Source: Christiangramia forsetii KT0803 (GTDB lineage: Bacteria; Bacteroidota; Bacteroidia; Flavobacteriales; Flavobacteriaceae). Taken from it: DNA of 64,000 nt. The stretch lies in contig NC_008571.1 in NCBI RefSeq assembly GCF_000060345.1, positions 3,538,501-3,602,500 of the forward strand. The letters run 5' to 3'. Below, in pieces: positions 7,256-15,165 of this stretch. The notes under the pieces are model-generated. The model made no database searches. It saw nothing but the letters and a program-made list of their open reading frames with translations, and was not told the DNA's origin. Position 1 is the stretch's first letter, and each line of letters opens with the position of its first letter. The translations under genes were made by a program, and so were the position numbers.

Positions 7256-7987
7256 ATGAGCGTTATTCGTAACATATTAAATTCCCGTTCTTCTAAAGGC
7301 GGGAATTTTTTTAATATACTTACTCAAATTCTCGGATTTAAACCTAAATCCATTTTACATTATAAAAAAGCCTTTACTCATCGTTCTTTAAACCGAAGGG
7401 ATGAAGATGGAAACGCCATCAATTTTGAACGTATGGAGTTTTTAGGCGATGCCATGCTAAGCGCTGTGGTTGCTTCTCATTTGTTTAAAGCCGTTCCCGG
7501 AGGAAATGAAGGTTATCTAACCAAAATGAGATCTAAAGTGGTTAGCCGGAAGCATTTAAATGAACTAGGGAAAGATTTGGGTCTAATAGAACATGTGCAA
7601 ACCAATATACCAAAAGATCAATTTGGTGTAAATATTCATGGAAATTTATTTGAAGCGCTGGTTGGAGCGATCTATTTAGACCGTGGCTACAAACATTGTA
7701 AACGCTTTATCTATGAGCGCGTGATAAACCCTTATGTTGATATTGAGCAATTAGAAGGGAAAGTGATAAGTTATAAAAGCCTGGTGATTGAATGGTGTCA
7801 GAAGGAGAAGAAAGAATTTGATTTTAACGTATATGAAGATACGGGAAATGATGAACTTAAACACTTCGCTGTGAAATTGCGTATAGGTGGGCGTGTAGTG
7901 GCTAAGGCAAGAGCAACGTCGAAGAAAAAGGCAGAAGAAAAAGCTTCAAAGAGAGCTTATTATGCACTTCAGGCGAAGATCGACTGA
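7256..7987 (+). CDS. rnc: ribonuclease III
   Basis: RNase III cuts double-stranded RNA, including rRNA precursors. The catalytic domain carries the signature ERMEFLGDA (58-66, with E61 and D65) and the second metal-site helix GNLFEALVGAIY (E133). Where the E. coli enzyme has Asp114 this protein has N130. A double-stranded RNA-binding domain follows from about residue 170 (KSLVIEWCQ to KKKAEEKASKRAY). The 243 residues are complete. It is 3 bp behind fabF. The reading frame near its start contains a strong terminator-like hairpin (7279-7312), which could lower expression relative to acpP-fabF. The acpP-fabF-rnc order is common in bacteria. Confidence 0.95.
   Translation: MSVIRNILNSRSSKGGNFFNILTQILGFKPKSILHYKKAFTHRSLNRRDEDGNAINFERMEFLGDAMLSAVVASHLFKAVPGGNEGYLTKMRSKVVSRKHLNELGKDLGLIEHVQTNIPKDQFGVNIHGNLFEALVGAIYLDRGYKHCKRFIYERVINPYVDIEQLEGKVISYKSLVIEWCQKEKKEFDFNVYEDTGNDELKHFAVKLRIGGRVVAKARATSKKKAEEKASKRAYYALQAKID
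7279..7312 (+). terminator. terminator-like hairpin inside the rnc coding sequence
   Basis: AAATTCCCG (7279-7287) pairs with CGGGAATTT (7300-7308) across a 12-base loop, and a run of seven T (7306-7312) ends it. It lies 8 to 19 codons into rnc and encodes part of a leader segment, so it is both coding and a candidate attenuator or RNase III autoregulation site. Whether it terminates in vivo cannot be seen. Confidence 0.5.
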
Positions 7988-8101
7988 TTTTCGAAGATTT
8001 AGCGTATACTAAAACGTTTTCGTAAAAAATTAGGAATTTTAGGGCCTTAGCATCTTCATTTTGTTAATCATATAGTATCTTTAACCTTAAAGTATAAATT
8101 T

Positions 8102-8587
8102 ATGCAATCGCATAAAATGCTTCTGGAAGTTGAAGATGAGCATTTTAATTTAATCGCCATTTATTCCTCACTTGAAGGATATAAAATGGCGTATTTTTTA
8201 AATAAGTATCTCAAAGTTCGACTTGAAAGAGAGCGAATAGATATTGATTTCAATCACGCGGAATATAATGCGTTATATGCGCTGTTTTCTCATAAAGACC
8301 CAAATTCCTATTATAGTTTAGATCTTGTTGCTAACAAATTTAAGGGTAAAACCAAAAAAATTCTAAGTTCGGGATCGCTATTTGAAGAAGAGGAATTGAG
8401 TCCGCAGGAAGTAAATCTGATCCCTGAATATAATAAGGTTGATTATTTTCTAAAAATTAGTGAAGAGATTCAACCAAAAGAATTTAACAGGATTCTTAAC
8501 AAAATAGGACAGATTCCTGGAGTTCAGGGTGCTTATGCGATTGAAATTGAAAATTTAAAATCCAAACAAAATCTAATATTCGAATAA
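8102..8587 (+). CDS. IPExxxVDY family protein
   Basis: A 161-residue protein of the Bacteroidetes IPExxxVDY family, named for a conserved motif here seen as LIPEYNKVDYFLKI near residues 115-128. The molecular function of the family is not established to my knowledge. The protein is cytoplasmic with no signal peptide and no recognisable enzyme motif. Its last base overlaps the first base of the pyruvate kinase start codon (TAATG), so the two are translationally coupled. This coupling with pyk suggests a link to glycolysis or its regulation, but that is inference. There is a 114-bp gap to rnc. Confidence 0.85.
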   Translation: MQSHKMLLEVEDEHFNLIAIYSSLEGYKMAYFLNKYLKVRLERERIDIDFNHAEYNALYALFSHKDPNSYYSLDLVANKFKGKTKKILSSGSLFEEEELSPQEVNLIPEYNKVDYFLKISEEIQPKEFNRILNKIGQIPGVQGAYAIEIENLKSKQNLIFE

Positions 8588-10017
8588 TGCCTACCAATAA
8601 AAAAACAAAAATTGTCGCTACACTCGGTCCTGCAACTAGTAGCAAGGATATATTAAAAAAAATGCTGCAGGAAGGTGTGAATGTTTTTCGTATTAATTTC
8701 TCTCATGCTAATTATGATGATGTAAGAGAAAGAATCAAAATGATTAGGGAGTTGAATGAGGAAGATGGTTTTAACGCTGCTATTTTAGGAGATCTTCAGG
8801 GACCCAAATTAAGAGTGGGTGTAATGAAGGAAGAGGTAGTGGTGAATGAAGGCGATCATATTGTTTTTGCAACGGGAAAAGAATTTAAAGGTACCGCCGA
8901 AAGAGTTTATATGAACTATGACTCTTTTCCAAAGGATGTAAAAGCAGGAGAAAGAATTTTGTTGGACGATGGTAAACTTATCTTTGAAGTGGTGAAAACC
9001 AATAAAAAAGATGAAGTAAAAACTAAAGTTATCCAGGGAGGGCCTTTAAAATCTAAAAAAGGAGTAAATCTTCCAAACACTAATATTTCATTGCCGGCTC
9101 TTACCGAAAAAGATGTGAAAGATGCGATCTTCGCTTGTGAAATGGGGGTTGACTGGATGGCACTCTCTTTTGTAAGACATGCTGAAGATCTTATAGAGCT
9201 TCAGAATATAATTAAACAACATTCTAAATATAAAATTCCTATCGTGGCGAAAATCGAAAAGCCTGAAGGAGTTGCTAATATAGATAAGATCGTAGCTTAT
9301 TGTGACGGACTTATGGTTGCTCGTGGAGATCTTGGTGTTGAAATTCCAGCACAGGAAGTTCCGCTTATTCAGAAGAAATTGGTGCTTACAGCAAAAAAAG
9401 CCAGAATTCCGGTTATTATCGCTACCCAAATGATGGAAACAATGATCACAAGCCTTACTCCAACCAGAGCAGAGGTGAATGACGTTGCAAACTCTGTAAT
9501 GGATGGTGCAGATGCGGTAATGCTTAGTGGTGAGACTTCAGTTGGACAATATCCGGTTCAGGTAATCCAGAAAATGGCTCAGATTCTTCAAAGTGTGGAG
9601 AATTCACCATTAATCAAAGTTCCTCATGAACCCCCTCATGTAAGAACAAAAAGATATATTACAAAGGCAGTTTGTTATCATGCGGCGCATATGGCCAATG
9701 AAATTAAGGCTAAGGCTATTTGTACGCTTACCAATAGTGGATATACCGCTTTTCAAATCTCTGCCTGGAGACCGGAAGCTCATATTCTGGTTTTCACTTC
9801 TAACAGAAGGATTCTTAATCAGTTGAGTTTACTTTGGGGCGTGAAGGCATTCTTCTATGATAAATTTGTAAGTACAGATGAGACTATAGATGATATTAGC
9901 GTAATAGCAAAGCGAACAAAATTTGTTGAAACGGGAGATTTTACAATTAACCTTGCGGCAATGCCTATTACTGCGAAAGGAATGGTAAATACTTTAAGAG
10001 TTTCTGAAATAGAATAG
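8587..10017 (+). CDS. pyk: pyruvate kinase
   Basis: Pyruvate kinase converts phosphoenolpyruvate and ADP to pyruvate and ATP in the last step of glycolysis. The 476-residue protein begins with KTKIVATLGPATSS, has the active-site strand IPIVAKIEKPEGV with the catalytic lysine and metal-binding glutamate, MVARGDLGVEIP, and the helix MLSGETSVGQYPV. Visible order is A domain, B domain (roughly residues 70-170), A domain, and a C-terminal domain of about 115 residues. The start codon overlaps the preceding IPExxxVDY gene. A terminator follows, so the operon ends here. Confidence 0.96.
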   Translation: MPTNKKTKIVATLGPATSSKDILKKMLQEGVNVFRINFSHANYDDVRERIKMIRELNEEDGFNAAILGDLQGPKLRVGVMKEEVVVNEGDHIVFATGKEFKGTAERVYMNYDSFPKDVKAGERILLDDGKLIFEVVKTNKKDEVKTKVIQGGPLKSKKGVNLPNTNISLPALTEKDVKDAIFACEMGVDWMALSFVRHAEDLIELQNIIKQHSKYKIPIVAKIEKPEGVANIDKIVAYCDGLMVARGDLGVEIPAQEVPLIQKKLVLTAKKARIPVIIATQMMETMITSLTPTRAEVNDVANSVMDGADAVMLSGETSVGQYPVQVIQKMAQILQSVENSPLIKVPHEPPHVRTKRYITKAVCYHAAHMANEIKAKAICTLTNSGYTAFQISAWRPEAHILVFTSNRRILNQLSLLWGVKAFFYDKFVSTDETIDDISVIAKRTKFVETGDFTINLAAMPITAKGMVNTLRVSEIE

Positions 10018-10038
10018 TTTTCTGAAACTAAATTATAT

Positions 10039-10077
10039 AACCGGGAATTTATCTAAGGATATATTTCCGGTTTTTTA
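10039..10077 (+). terminator. intrinsic terminator of pyk
   Basis: AACCGGGAA pairs with TTTCCGGTT with a longer loop and is followed by a T-run, 20 bp after the pyk stop. It also reaches the 3' end of the convergent lipoprotein gene at 10075. Confidence 0.7.
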
Positions 10078-10584
10078 ATGGTGAAAATACCGGTCTCCAA
10101 TATTAAGATCTTCCCGAACCAACACATCTGTGATCGTCCTTAACTTGTTACCGTATTGCTTATGCTTAAAAGACACTTTTAATGTGTCTTTGGTTAATTT
10201 CAGGATTTTGAAATATTTATAGTCTTTGTCAGTGTTCAGTAATTTAGGTAGATCTGGACTGCTTATTTTCACATAATAATGGTCGTTTGGTCCTTTTTTA
10301 AACTGCCATTCTCCAGAAAGACTAGGTCCGCAGTCCCTATTTTCTTCATTATTATCAAATACGGTTTGATCTGCTTTGAATGTCTGACGATACGCCAAAA
10401 AACATGGGTTCATATTCATTCGAATATCATCGTTATAGCGACGTGCTATCTTCCAGGTTTTCAGGCTGTCTCCATAAATTAAATTTGAAGCATTTTCAGG
10501 TAAATTGTAGGGCCTATTATCCTCGCTACAAGAGGATAGAAAAAATATTGAACTAATGAAAATTAACAGGAAATGATTTTTCAT
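10075..10584 (-). CDS. predicted lipoprotein of unknown function
   Basis: A 169-residue protein with an SPII signal (MKNHFLLIFISSIFFLSSC), so Cys19 is the probable lipidated residue, and an acidic start to the mature part (SEDNRPYN). That pattern favours export to the outer membrane in Bacteroidetes. The mature domain is rich in aromatic and charged residues (DHYYVKISSPDLP, YKYFKILKLTKDTLKV), resembling the lipocalin-like beta-sheet lipoproteins of the phylum, but I do not recognise a named family. It begins 5 bp after dinB ends, on the same strand, and may share its transcript. Confidence 0.75.
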   Translation of the reverse strand: MKNHFLLIFISSIFFLSSCSEDNRPYNLPENASNLIYGDSLKTWKIARRYNDDIRMNMNPCFLAYRQTFKADQTVFDNNEENRDCGPSLSGEWQFKKGPNDHYYVKISSPDLPKLLNTDKDYKYFKILKLTKDTLKVSFKHKQYGNKLRTITDVLVREDLNIGDRYFHH

Positions 10585-10589
10585 GAATT

Positions 10590-11681
10590 CTAAAATTTAA
10601 ATTTTAACTGGACAAAGATCTCTTTTTGTTCCTCTTTTTTATCTCCTTTTTCAGTATTGAGATTAGATAAACTTATTCCAAGAAGACGTACAGAATTCTT
10701 CATTTTCTCCTGATATAAAAGCTCTTTAGCTATTTCCAGGATCAGGTCTTTATTGGCGATATAGAAGTTAATAGTTCTGCTTCGTGTTTGCTGGGTAAAA
10801 TCACTGTATTTAATCTTTAGCGTAATCGTTTTTCCGGCAACTTTGCTTTTTGTAAGTCGGCGTTCTATCTCTTCTGCAATATTTTCCAGCCGTTCCAGCA
10901 TAAAAATTTCAGAAGAAATATTTTCATTAAAAGTTCTTTCAGCTCCCAGCGATTTTCTAATTCTATGAGGTTTAACTTCGCTTAAATGAATACCTCGAAC
11001 CACATTATAAAAGTGAGTTCCGCTTTTTCCAAAATGTTCAGTGAGATATTCTTCAGATTTCAATTTTAAATCTTTTCCGGTAAAAATCCCTAAACGATAC
11101 ATTTTTTCGGCAGTTACTTTTCCAACCCCATAGAACTTTCTAATATCGAGTTCTTCCAAAAACGCTATGACTTCTTCCGGCTGAACGGTCTTCTGTCCAT
11201 TAGGTTTATTAACGTCGCTGGCTATTTTCGCAATGAATTTATTGATGGAAATTCCGGCGGAAGCATTCAGTCCCGTTTTTTCCTTAATTCGGTCTCTTAT
11301 CTGTTTTGCGATTAAAGTTGCACTGGGATTTCCTTTTTTGTTTTCAGTAACATCCAGATAGGCTTCATCTAATGAGAGGGGTTCTACCAGGTCTGTATAC
11401 TCAAAAAAGATCTCCCTAATCTGGCCTGAAATCTCTTTATATCTTTCAAATCTTGGTTTCACGAAAATCAGGTCGGGACAATTTCGCTTGGCGATTACAC
11501 TACTCATAGCACTACGCACACCAAATTTTCGAGCTTCGTAGCTGGCGGCACTTACCACACCTCTTTGAGAACTTCCGCCAACTGCCACGGCTTTCCCACG
11601 AAGTTCGGGATTGTCCAGTTGTTCTACTGAAGCATAAAAAGCATCCATATCTATATGGATAATTTTGCGAAGTCTTTCCAC
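10590..11681 (-). CDS. dinB: DNA polymerase IV (Y family)
   Basis: An error-prone translesion polymerase of the DinB family, 363 residues. The first metal-binding strand is HIDMDAFYASVE (D11, D13) and the second SLDEAYLD (D105, E106). F15-Y16 lies at the steric-gate position that excludes ribonucleotides. The helix-hairpin-helix region follows (IRKFYGVGKVTAEKMYRLGI) and then the little-finger domain. The C terminus (FVQLKFKF) has only a weak match to a sliding-clamp motif. The start is GTG at 11681. It shares a likely transcript with the lipoprotein gene 5 bp downstream. No LexA-type operator was recognised upstream; the upstream region is occupied by REP-like repeats. Confidence 0.95.
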   Translation of the reverse strand: MERLRKIIHIDMDAFYASVEQLDNPELRGKAVAVGGSSQRGVVSAASYEARKFGVRSAMSSVIAKRNCPDLIFVKPRFERYKEISGQIREIFFEYTDLVEPLSLDEAYLDVTENKKGNPSATLIAKQIRDRIKEKTGLNASAGISINKFIAKIASDVNKPNGQKTVQPEEVIAFLEELDIRKFYGVGKVTAEKMYRLGIFTGKDLKLKSEEYLTEHFGKSGTHFYNVVRGIHLSEVKPHRIRKSLGAERTFNENISSEIFMLERLENIAEEIERRLTKSKVAGKTITLKIKYSDFTQQTRSRTINFYIANKDLILEIAKELLYQEKMKNSVRLLGISLSNLNTEKGDKKEEQKEIFVQLKFKF

Positions 11682-11698
11682 CTGACAAATTTAGTGAA

Positions 11699-11772
11699 AC
11701 TTCATTTCCGAAGCCAAAGGCGCACCGGAAATGATTAGTTTCACTTATCCCGATGCAAGAGGGATCTTATGA
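11699..11772. repeat. 74-bp REP-like direct repeat, copy A
   Basis: First of two 74-bp direct copies; the second is at 11792-11865 with only a handful of mismatches. The core is palindromic: TCATTTCC pairs with GGAAATGA, and here GTGAAAC (11694-11700) and GTTTCAC (11738-11744) extend the stem. A second short stem, ATCCC/GGGAT, follows. Gene-free region 11682-12236 consists mainly of such elements. Confidence 0.75.
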
Positions 11773-11791
11773 ATGATAGGTTTGAATTTCT

Positions 11792-11865
11792 ACTTCATTT
11801 CCGAAGCCAAAGGCGCACCGATAATGATTAGTTTCACTTATCCCGATGCATGAGTGATTTTATGA
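11792..11865. repeat. 74-bp REP-like direct repeat, copy B
   Basis: Second direct copy of the element at 11699-11772. It keeps the central palindrome but lacks the outer GTGAAAC arm and has a degenerate second stem. Confidence 0.75.
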
Positions 11866-11921
11866 TTATGAATAATAAACCTTTTCAATACGCTGTCAGT
11901 TTATTTTGAAAAATGTAGGAA

Positions 11922-12010
11922 TGTCATTCCGACGAAAGGAGGAAACTCCAGTTTCCAGGAATATTAATAATAAAAGATTCTTCTCTTCAATACGTTCCGC
12001 GCTGAATGAC
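11922..12010. repeat. REP-like element bounded by GTCATTC/GAATGAC
   Basis: GTCATTC at 11922-11928 and its inverse GAATGAC at 12004-12010 bound an 89-bp segment beginning GTCATTCCGACGAAAGGAGG. The opening half recurs at 12090-12113. This is the style of extragenic palindrome common in flavobacterial intergenic regions. No gene was seen here. Confidence 0.6.
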
Positions 12011-12089
12011 AATTAATTCTTTCGGAATTGAAATTATACTCAAAATATTTCTCACTCCGTTGCACTGTGTATCAAAATGACCTGGGTTT

Positions 12090-12113
12090 GTCATTCCGAC
12101 GAAGGAGGAATCT
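12090..12113. repeat. partial REP-like element
   Basis: GTCATTCCGACGAAGGAGG, nearly identical to the start of the element at 11922, with a possible inverse arm AAAATGAC at 12074-12081. The rest of the gap up to 12236 holds only the promoter of the next gene. Confidence 0.5.
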
Positions 12114-12208
12114 TTCTATTTAAACCGTACTGACTTGCTTCTTTATTTCTGAAAGATAAAAGTGCCGGTCAATTATAAATCAAATATTCAATTCTAAAAC
12201 ATAAAACT

Positions 12209-12216
12209 TATCTTTG
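12209..12216 (+). promoter_or_regulatory. putative -7 promoter element
   Basis: TATCTTTG is a perfect TAnnTTTG match 20 bp before the ATG at 12237. No clear -33 TTG is present. Confidence 0.5.
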
Positions 12217-12236
12217 ATAGGGTACGAGATAAAAAG

Positions 12237-12902
12237 ATGAAACAAAAAACTGCAATAATTTTAGGTGCTACCGGCTTAACCGGAAGTATTTTGCTGAAAA
12301 AGCTCCTAAATGATGATCGTTATCGAAAGATCAAGGTATTTGCCAGAAATCATGTTCAGCAAAAACATGAGAAAATTGAAGAATATTTGATCGACTTATT
12401 TGAACTTGAAAAAGTAGCTGATCTATTCACTGCAGATGAGGTTTATTGTTGTGTTGGTAGTACCCAAAAGAAAACCCCCGATAATGATACATACAGGATG
12501 GTTGATTTTGGAATTCCGGCCACGGCAGCAAAACTCAGTAGTAGAAATAAGATAAATACTTTTCAGGTGATATCAGCGATGGGTGCCGATGAGAAAAGCA
12601 GGTTTTTTTATAATCGGATAAAGGGCGAAATGGAAGGAGCGGTGCTGGAACAACAGATTTCAAATACCTATATACTGCAACCTTCTTTAATTGGAGGAAA
12701 TAGGAAGGAGAGCCGTCCTTTTGAATTTATCTGGAAAAAAATAATGAGTATTGGTGATAATTTACTCGTGGGAAGTCTTAAAAAATACAGAACCATTCAT
12801 CCAGAAATTATTGCTGATGCCATGATATATCTGGCCAATAATGATTATAGAAGTGGCACCATACCTTCAGATGAAATTAAAAATATTGCTGAAAAGAGAT
12901 AA
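12237..12902 (+). CDS. NAD(P)-binding Rossmann-fold protein
   Basis: A 221-residue atypical short-chain dehydrogenase-like protein. The dinucleotide-binding loop GATGLTGSIL is at residues 10-19 and the core strand ends in CVGSTQKKTPD, with NTYILQPSLIGGNRKE in the substrate half, as seen in the HTATIP2/YwnB-like NAD(P)H-binding group. There is no clear YxxxK catalytic pair, so it may bind cofactor without being a classical reductase. It is cytoplasmic. It is 5 bp upstream of the CYTH gene and starts a four-gene run reaching 14812. The physiological substrate is unknown. Confidence 0.8.
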   Translation: MKQKTAIILGATGLTGSILLKKLLNDDRYRKIKVFARNHVQQKHEKIEEYLIDLFELEKVADLFTADEVYCCVGSTQKKTPDNDTYRMVDFGIPATAAKLSSRNKINTFQVISAMGADEKSRFFYNRIKGEMEGAVLEQQISNTYILQPSLIGGNRKESRPFEFIWKKIMSIGDNLLVGSLKKYRTIHPEIIADAMIYLANNDYRSGTIPSDEIKNIAEKR

Positions 12903-12907
12903 TTGAA

Positions 12908-13378
12908 ATGCAGGAAATAGAACGAAAATTTTTAGTCACTTCAGATAAATTTAAAGAACAGGCTTCAAAAAAGACACTTTTTATTCAGGCTTATTTAAAT
13001 ACACATCCTGAGAGAACTATAAGAATAAGAATTAGCGGCGATAATGCATTTATGACAATTAAAGGGAAGTCTTCTGAAAATGGCTTGTCAAGATTTGAAT
13101 GGGAGAAGAAAATTCCGTTAGGTGAAGCGAAAGAATTGTTGAAATTATGTGAGCCTGGGAAAATTGAGAAATACAGGCATCTCATCCCTTTTGGGGATCA
13201 TACTTATGAAGTAGATGAATTCTTGGAGAATAATAATGGGCTTGTCATAGCTGAAGTTGAACTGCAAAGTGAGGATGAAAAGTTTAAAAAACCCGATTGG
13301 CTGGGAAAAGAGGTGACCGGCAACCTTGATTATTATAATTCAAGTTTAATAGCAAAACCATTTAAAAACTGGAAATAA
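12908..13378 (+). CDS. CYTH domain protein (inorganic triphosphatase-like)
   Basis: A 156-residue single-domain CYTH protein. The defining ExExK motif is present at the N terminus as EIERK (residues 3-7), and the tunnel-lining alternation of charged residues follows (RTIRIRI, MTIKGK, FEWEKKI, EVDEFLE, AEVELQ). Bacterial members of this size hydrolyse inorganic triphosphate or bind nucleotide triphosphates. The product is cytoplasmic. The last base overlaps the start of the next gene (TAATG), so translation is coupled. Triphosphatase activity is a family expectation, not something the sequence proves. Confidence 0.88.
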   Translation: MQEIERKFLVTSDKFKEQASKKTLFIQAYLNTHPERTIRIRISGDNAFMTIKGKSSENGLSRFEWEKKIPLGEAKELLKLCEPGKIEKYRHLIPFGDHTYEVDEFLENNNGLVIAEVELQSEDEKFKKPDWLGKEVTGNLDYYNSSLIAKPFKNWK

Positions 13379-13878
13379 TGAATAGAATTTTATATTTTCT
13401 TGTCATTGGTCTTTTAGTTGGGTGCATGGATGTACCAAATAATGAAGCTTCAGAAAATAAGGAGATAGAAGTTAAAAAAGATTCCGTAGTAACTCCAGAT
13501 ATCGCTTCAATAGAAAAGCAATTAAAAAAAGACGGTTATCAGACTTTTAGTTATAAAGCGGGGGACACCACCTATTTAATGCAACAATACTATATGGTAT
13601 TTTTGAAATCCGGTCCTAAACGTAATCAGGATTCTACAAAAGCAGCTGAACTTCAGAAGCAGCACTTAGCGCATCTAGCCAGGCTTGATGAAGAAGGTTA
13701 TACCAGCTTAACCGGACCAATGGGAGATGACGGGGATTTACGCGGGATCGTAGTTTTCAATACCGCCACTCAAAAGGAAGCCGATAGTCTGGCAAATTTA
13801 GACCCAATGGTGGAAGCAGGAAGACTGGTCGTGGAAGTTCGCCCATGGTGGGTGGCCAAAGGGGGCAAACTTAAATGA
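13378..13878 (+). CDS. lipoprotein with YciI-like domain
   Basis: A 166-residue protein with a short SPII signal (MNRILYFLVIGLLVGC), Cys16 being the likely lipid site, then a charged linker and a C-terminal domain of about 95 residues resembling YciI: YYMVFLKSGPKR, QKQHLAHLARLDEEG, GPMGDDGDLRGIVVF, ADSLANLDPMVEAG. YciI domains are small alpha-beta barrels of dimeric enzyme-like proteins with a conserved His-Asp pair; a candidate is H76 and the D in DPMV. A lipid-anchored YciI domain is not unusual in Bacteroidetes, but no substrate is known. It overlaps the CYTH gene by one base. Confidence 0.75.
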   Translation: MNRILYFLVIGLLVGCMDVPNNEASENKEIEVKKDSVVTPDIASIEKQLKKDGYQTFSYKAGDTTYLMQQYYMVFLKSGPKRNQDSTKAAELQKQHLAHLARLDEEGYTSLTGPMGDDGDLRGIVVFNTATQKEADSLANLDPMVEAGRLVVEVRPWWVAKGGKLK

Positions 13879-13882
13879 TATT

Positions 13883-14812
13883 ATGAAACCATCTAATAAA
13901 TTACCTGAACTTAACTATGTAGGCAATGAAGAAAAAAAGCTTACACTGCATTTATTCTTTCAGATTTTAGGAAAGATTAGAATGTGCTTTGCTTCTAGAA
14001 AAAATCATTGGTGGTATATCACCTTATATGTTTATGAAAAGGGCTTCACAACGGGACCAATATCTATAAATAACGGTTTTGACACTTTTTCGCTTAATTT
14101 GAACATACTTCAAAGCAGACTTGAGATCACTAAGAGCAGCGGGGAAACCAAGGAATTTGATTTATACAAAGGACTAAGCGTTGCTACGTTTTATAATAAT
14201 GTTATTAATTTTCTAGAAGATCTTGAAATTCAGGTTGAAATAAAAGAGAAACCATATGATTTAAATATTGATAAAGAGTTTTCAGAAATAACCGATATTC
14301 ATAATTATGACAAGGAGTATAGTACTTCCTTTTGGAAAACCTTTCAATGGGTAGATTCAGCTTTTAAAGAATTTAGTGGACGATTTTATGGAAAAACCTG
14401 TCCTATTCATTTGTACTGGCATTCGATGGATTTGGCGGTAACTCGTTTTTCCGGAAAAAAAGCACCCGAAATGGCTAAAGAAGCAAGAATTTCTGATAGG
14501 GATGCTTATACCCATGAATGTATAAGCTTTGGATTCTGGGCCGGAGATAAAAATGTTCAGGAACCAGCCTTTTATTCTTATACGTATCCGGGACCGGAGA
14601 ATATGAATTTACAAGAACTTAATCCCAAAACAGCCAACTGGGTGCTGAATAATGGCTCTTATATGGCAATCTTAACGTATGCCGACCTTAAAAAAGAGAA
14701 TAATCCTCGAAATGTATTGCTTGATTTCATGGAGTCGGCCTATCAGGCTGGAGCTAAATTAGCCGGCTGGGATGTTAAAACTTTTGAAGTACCTACTTTG
14801 AAAGATCTCTAG
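13883..14812 (+). CDS. DUF5996 family protein
   Basis: A 309-residue cytoplasmic protein of the DUF5996 type. Supporting segments are the N-terminal ELNYVG..TLHLFFQILGKIRM, HWWYITLYVYEKGFTTGPI, the middle SVATFYNNVINFLEDL, and the C-terminal SYMAILTYADLKKENNPRNVLLDFMESAYQAGAK. The tryptophan and histidine positions (HLYWHSMDLAVTRFSG) are characteristic of the family. The function is unknown. It ends in the palindromic tetranucleotide CTAG, which supplies the stop codon TAG for both this gene and the convergent thioredoxin gene. It is 4 bp behind the YciI-like lipoprotein gene and is the last gene of the run. Confidence 0.8.
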   Translation: MKPSNKLPELNYVGNEEKKLTLHLFFQILGKIRMCFASRKNHWWYITLYVYEKGFTTGPISINNGFDTFSLNLNILQSRLEITKSSGETKEFDLYKGLSVATFYNNVINFLEDLEIQVEIKEKPYDLNIDKEFSEITDIHNYDKEYSTSFWKTFQWVDSAFKEFSGRFYGKTCPIHLYWHSMDLAVTRFSGKKAPEMAKEARISDRDAYTHECISFGFWAGDKNVQEPAFYSYTYPGPENMNLQELNPKTANWVLNNGSYMAILTYADLKKENNPRNVLLDFMESAYQAGAKLAGWDVKTFEVPTLKDL

Positions 14813-15105
14813 ATTGAAGTAATCTTATTTTTAATTTCTTCTTTAGGCAATACCCCCGACTGTCGCCACATTTGTTCTCCATTTTTAAAAATGATCATGG
14901 TAGGAACGCCCCGCACCTGATATTTTGCAGCTAACGGTTGATTTTTATCCACATCAATTTTTACAATTTTCACCTTATCGCCAAGTTCTTTCTTCACCTG
15001 CTTCAGAATTGGAGCCAGGGATTTACAGGGGCCACACCAGTCTGCATAAAAATCGATTAAAACCGGAGTTTCACTTTTGATGATATCATTAAAACTACTT
15101 TTCAT
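14809..15105 (-). CDS. thioredoxin
   Basis: A compact 98-residue thioredoxin with the active site WCGPCK (C24, C27) after strand PVLIDFYADW and the cis-proline loop VRGVPTMIIF. It reduces protein disulfides in the cytoplasm; there is no signal peptide. Unlike longer thioredoxins it lacks an N-terminal helix extension. It is convergent with the DUF5996 gene and shares four bases (CTAG) with it. The specific partner proteins cannot be inferred. Confidence 0.93.
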   Translation of the reverse strand: MKSSFNDIIKSETPVLIDFYADWCGPCKSLAPILKQVKKELGDKVKIVKIDVDKNQPLAAKYQVRGVPTMIIFKNGEQMWRQSGVLPKEEIKNKITSI

Positions 15106-15165
15106 AAACTGAAATTTGAAAAATAAAGATAAGGATTAGGAATGAAGCTTTTATTTAAGAAGAGG

